Below are positions 60,830 to 64,000 of a stretch of DNA of 64,000 nucleotides, piece by piece. The notes beneath the pieces are model-generated. The model did not search any database, was not told where the DNA came from, and was given only the letters and a program-made list of their open reading frames with translations. Position 1 is the stretch's first letter. Each line of letters starts with the position of its first letter. This DNA comes from Ignelater luminosus (taxonomy: Eukaryota > Arthropoda > Insecta > Coleoptera > Elateridae): the NCBI GenBank assembly GCA_011009095.1, contig VTPC01000827.1, positions 24,422 through 88,421 of the forward strand, read 5' to 3'. The position numbers were made by a program, and so were the translations under genes.

Positions 60830-62116
60830 TTATAGTAAACGGCCCCGCAAAGTCAGTACCTGAGATAAGGAAAGCCGAACGGGTCTGACTCGGGCTTCAG
60901 GCAAGTTACCCATGGGCTGGTATATCACGTCGGGATTTGCCTTAAAGCAAGGGATACACTGCCTAATTATCTTTTTTACCTCGCTTTTACCATTTATAAT
61001 CCAATACTTATTTCTTAGATTGAATAAGACGGATTGAATACCTGCATGTAATAATTTATGATGTTCGTGTTTTATTATTAGCGCAGTAAATTTACGAGTT
61101 GGTGGTAATAGAATTGGATGCTTTTTGTCAAATGAAAACTCAGAATTTTGTATTCTACCACCGACACGTAGAATGCCATCTTTTAGGATGAGATTAAGAG
61201 GTAATAATTTACTCTTTTTCGAAATTTCTCGCTTTTCTTCCAACGCACGTATTTCCTCATGAAAGTCTTGACGCTGAACGGTTTTAATTAAAATTATCAA
61301 AGCCTCGTTTTGTTCTTTGAAAGATAGAACTCCCGTGCTTCTCCGTTCAGGTTCTTTAGTTTTAGTGTTTTTTATAAAACGCAACTCATATGCAGTCACC
61401 CGCGACAATTTAGTTAGTGACGAAAAGGACTCGAAAAGGTCAAGTTTTACGATGGTGGTAAGACTGAATTGCTTTATAGATCTTTTCTCAAGGCCCTTGC
61501 CGTTAGGGTCCTCGTTCTTGTTGAATTTCTTAGGCCACGAACCGTCATCATTACATAACCATTCAGGCCCCCGCCACCATGAGTCGCAGTGTTCAAGGTG
61601 TCTTGGATTAATGCCTCTACTTATTACATCCGCTGGGTTCTGCCCTGAAGGAGTATAATTCCAATCGCAAAGAGGAGTTAAATTTTGGATCTCGGCAATT
61701 CGATTGGCCACGAATGTTTTATATGCGCTCGGTTCAGAATGAATCCAGAACAACGCTATAGAGGAATCCGACCAAAGATAGATTTTGGAGAATGGAAGTT
61801 TCAGGCCATCATACACCTTTTTAAATAATCGCGCCAATAAGACAGCACCGCATAGCTCGAGTCTCGGCAGGGTGACCGTTTTGAGAGGGGCCACGCGTGA
61901 TTTAGCGCATAATATTTTTGAATAGTGGACTCCGTAAGCGTCCGTTGTTCGAATGTAAAGCACGCAACCAAAGGCCCTAGAGGAAGCATCACAGAACCCG
62001 TGTAATTGAATATCGATATACATCGAACTCGTCGATTGCCTTGGGATTTTTATTGTGTTCAAACTATTTAGGTTCCTTTCGAAGTCACTCCAAGCGGAAA
62101 AAATATCTTCCGGCAC
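60830..62116 (-). pseudogene. BEL/Pao RNase H and integrase zinc-binding segment
   Basis: An open stretch of 428 codons. The RNase H carries the Asp residues of FCDASS and WSDSS. The integrase His-His-Cys-Cys region follows (HHKLLHAG, then CIPC). The frame departs from the family consensus shortly after VRPVR near 60870. A stop codon near 62147 separates it from the RT connection region. Confidence 0.85.
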
Positions 62117-62322
62117 GCTTTCATCCCAATCAGACCCTAATTGTCATAATTTTTGCAACAATATTTTCGCTTGAATTGTCATAGACCTTACCAACCCCAA
62201 GGGGTCGAAAATTTTGGATACGGTCGAGAGAATATGGCGCTTAGTGATCTTGTGTTTAACCTTGCACGGATCTGGTCGGTACTTGTATTCAAAGGTATCC
62301 GAATGAGAGTTCCAAAATATTC

Positions 62323-63939
62323 CTAAAACTTTGGCGTTTTCGCTGCCAAGTTAGAATCAATAATAATGTCCCTATTATTTGAGTTCCACTTTCGGAGCTC
62401 AAATTGAGCGGATTTTAAAATTTCCGTGATTTCAGTCTTGAGCCGCCGAGCAGTATTTAGCGTATTCGCACCACCCATCAAGTCATCAACGTAGAAGCTA
62501 GATTTTATCATCTCACACGCGTCAGGAAATTTGTGTTCGTTTAAGTTCGCTAACTCAATAAGCGATCGCGTAGCTAGAAAGCTTGCTGGAGCAGTTCCGT
62601 AAGTTATGGTGTTTAATTCATATGACCTTAGCTTATCTTTCGGATTTTCCCGCCAAAGGATACATTGTAAGTTGCGCTGATAGGGATGAACTTCGATTTG
62701 CCTGTACATTTTGCCTAGATCGGCAACGAACACGTAGGTAAATGATCTGAACCTTAACAATGTATCAAAAAGATCATCTTGAACCACGGGTCCGGTTTTT
62801 AAACAGTCATTGAGTGAAAGACCGTTATCGCTCTTGCAACTAGCATCAAACACACATCGAATCTTAGTGGTTTCGCTGTCTTCCTTAAAAACGGCGTGAT
62901 GGGGCAAGTAGACTCGAAAAACATTCTTGTTGCGATCATTTTCGTCAATGAGTGACATATGTCCGAGTTCAAGATATTCCGTCATAAATTTTGAATAAGA
63001 ATTCTTTAGCTCGGGATCTCGACGTAGCTTATTTTCTAAACTATAAAATCGTTTCGTGGCGATTTCTTTAGTATTTCTCATTGCGCTTATTGTGTCACGC
63101 GTAGGCAAACTTACCGAAAATCTACCTTGGACGTTTCTCGTGTAATTTTGCAGAAAGTCATTTTCGCATTTCTGCTTTTCCCGCGTCAGTTTTTTGGGCA
63201 GGTTAATTTCTTCGATTTCCCAAAATCGTTCGACTTGTGCGTGTAGATTTTGATTATTAATTGCTAAATTGCATGCCGCTCGCGAAGGTAGGTTGTAAAA
63301 AGGGATTTTGCCCGCGACAATCCATCCTAATTTAGTTTTTTGGAAGGTGAGATCATTTGTTCTAGTCTTTATTTGACCAACGCATAATAGCTCGTAGAAG
63401 ATTTCTATGCCCAATAAAATATCAATGTGGCCCGCCTCATTAAATTTAGGGTCTGCAAGATTTACATTGCGGATCTCTAATTGAGACCGATCAAATGAAA
63501 TTTGAGGTACATTGTCGGCGATTTTATCTACTAATAAGAACGGAATCCCCTTACTGAAGTTATTAAGCCTTGATTTCACCGTTGTTCTTACTTGATTTTC
63601 AATAAGTCTCGATACCTGATTTATACCTATAATGGGTAAATTAATTTTGGATGTTTTCAGCTGCAGTTTTACTCGCATTTCGTTTGTCATGAAAGAGGAT
63701 TGCGATCCGGGATCTAAAAGTGCCCTACATTCAATCTGATTTCTGTGGTGGTCCAAAATATGGACTAAGGCAGTAGATAAAAGATGCTGCGCTAGTTTTG
63801 CTTGTGACGAATAAGCAACTATCGAAGAACCTTGGTTGCCAGAGTGCGCTTGATTAGCATATTGGTCATTACTCGTATTTGTGCTTGTACTGGCGGTGTT
63901 TGATCCGGTGTTTGGATCATTATTTTGTACGTTGCGCAA
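62323..63939 (-). pseudogene. BEL/Pao protease-reverse transcriptase segment
   Basis: An open stretch of 538 codons holding the protease Asp region and the complete RT fingers and palm up to the YVDD active site and the start of the connection. The frame is lost near 62325. The first residues come from a different frame than the gag end to its right, so the true polyprotein is interrupted there too. Confidence 0.85.
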
Positions 63940-64000
63940 GTGTATTTGTGTTAATATTCGTGTCGTTTTCTAAATGCAATAATGAACTGTGCCGTTTTTT

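Larger units (their letters stand above)
60204..64000 (-). mobile_element. BEL/Pao LTR retrotransposon, broken, runs off the window
   Basis: Pol blocks in order from right to left. At the extreme right edge a RHSSLLHL-like gag end can be read. Then comes the aspartic protease (LLDPGSQSSF near 63700, with Pro where relatives often have Ser after Asp), the reverse transcriptase (VADLGKMYRQI and FYVDDLMGG near 62460), RNase H (HGFCDASSRAFG and WSDSSIALFW near 62020 and 61770) and the integrase (HHKLLHAG...C..C near 61050-60930; SDNGLNFVG near 60660). It has frameshifts near 63930, 62325 and 60800 and an in-frame stop near 62147. No left LTR was found, so the integrase end is truncated or eroded. 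Confidence 0.9.

Noticed and set aside
1-64000. tRNA genes, rRNA genes and CRISPR arrays
   Set aside because: I looked for tRNA B-box-like GGTTCGANTCC text and spaced direct repeats and saw none convincing; a tRNA scan would be needed to be sure.

Overview
This window is nuclear DNA from an insect. The genes are intron-rich with GT-AG splice sites, the intergenic DNA is very AT-rich, and the elements present (mariner, Tc1, BEL/Pao, LINEs) are typical of insect genomes. A UV-type insect opsin and an insect-style Myc support this. The Myc basic-helix region looks holometabolan, and a beetle is plausible, but I cannot fix the order from this sequence alone. Exons below were joined by reading splice sites and checking that phases fit.

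Left part (1-10.5 kb): no intact gene. It holds decayed DNA transposons: a Tc1-like relic at the edge, a hAT-like short element, a possible piggyBac relic, a LINE reverse-transcriptase scrap and a mariner copy with both terminal repeats. A four-unit tandem repeat lies at 7.16-7.76 kb.

Myc locus (10.5-30.4 kb): two coding exons separated by an 18.3 kb intron. The intron carries GC-rich islands with several CACGTG E-boxes and, on the opposite strand, two exon-like segments that may belong to an undescribed nested antisense gene.

Transposon-rich spacer (30.4-41.5 kb): AT-rich DNA, then a pogo/Tigger-like relic, pieces of at least two LINEs and a nearly complete Tc1 element with IR/DR ends.

Gene-dense block (41.5-59.7 kb): TRIT1-type tRNA dimethylallyltransferase (-), strumpellin/WASHC5 (+), an 11-finger C2H2 zinc-finger protein (-), a secreted GMC oxidoreductase (+) and a UV opsin (-). 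The first four are divergent or convergent neighbours; they share no evident pathway. The spacers carry regulatory-looking motifs: triple CRE octamers, paired CTCF-core-like sites and TGTCAAC clusters.

Right edge (60.2-64.0 kb): a broken BEL/Pao LTR retrotransposon on the - strand that runs off the window.
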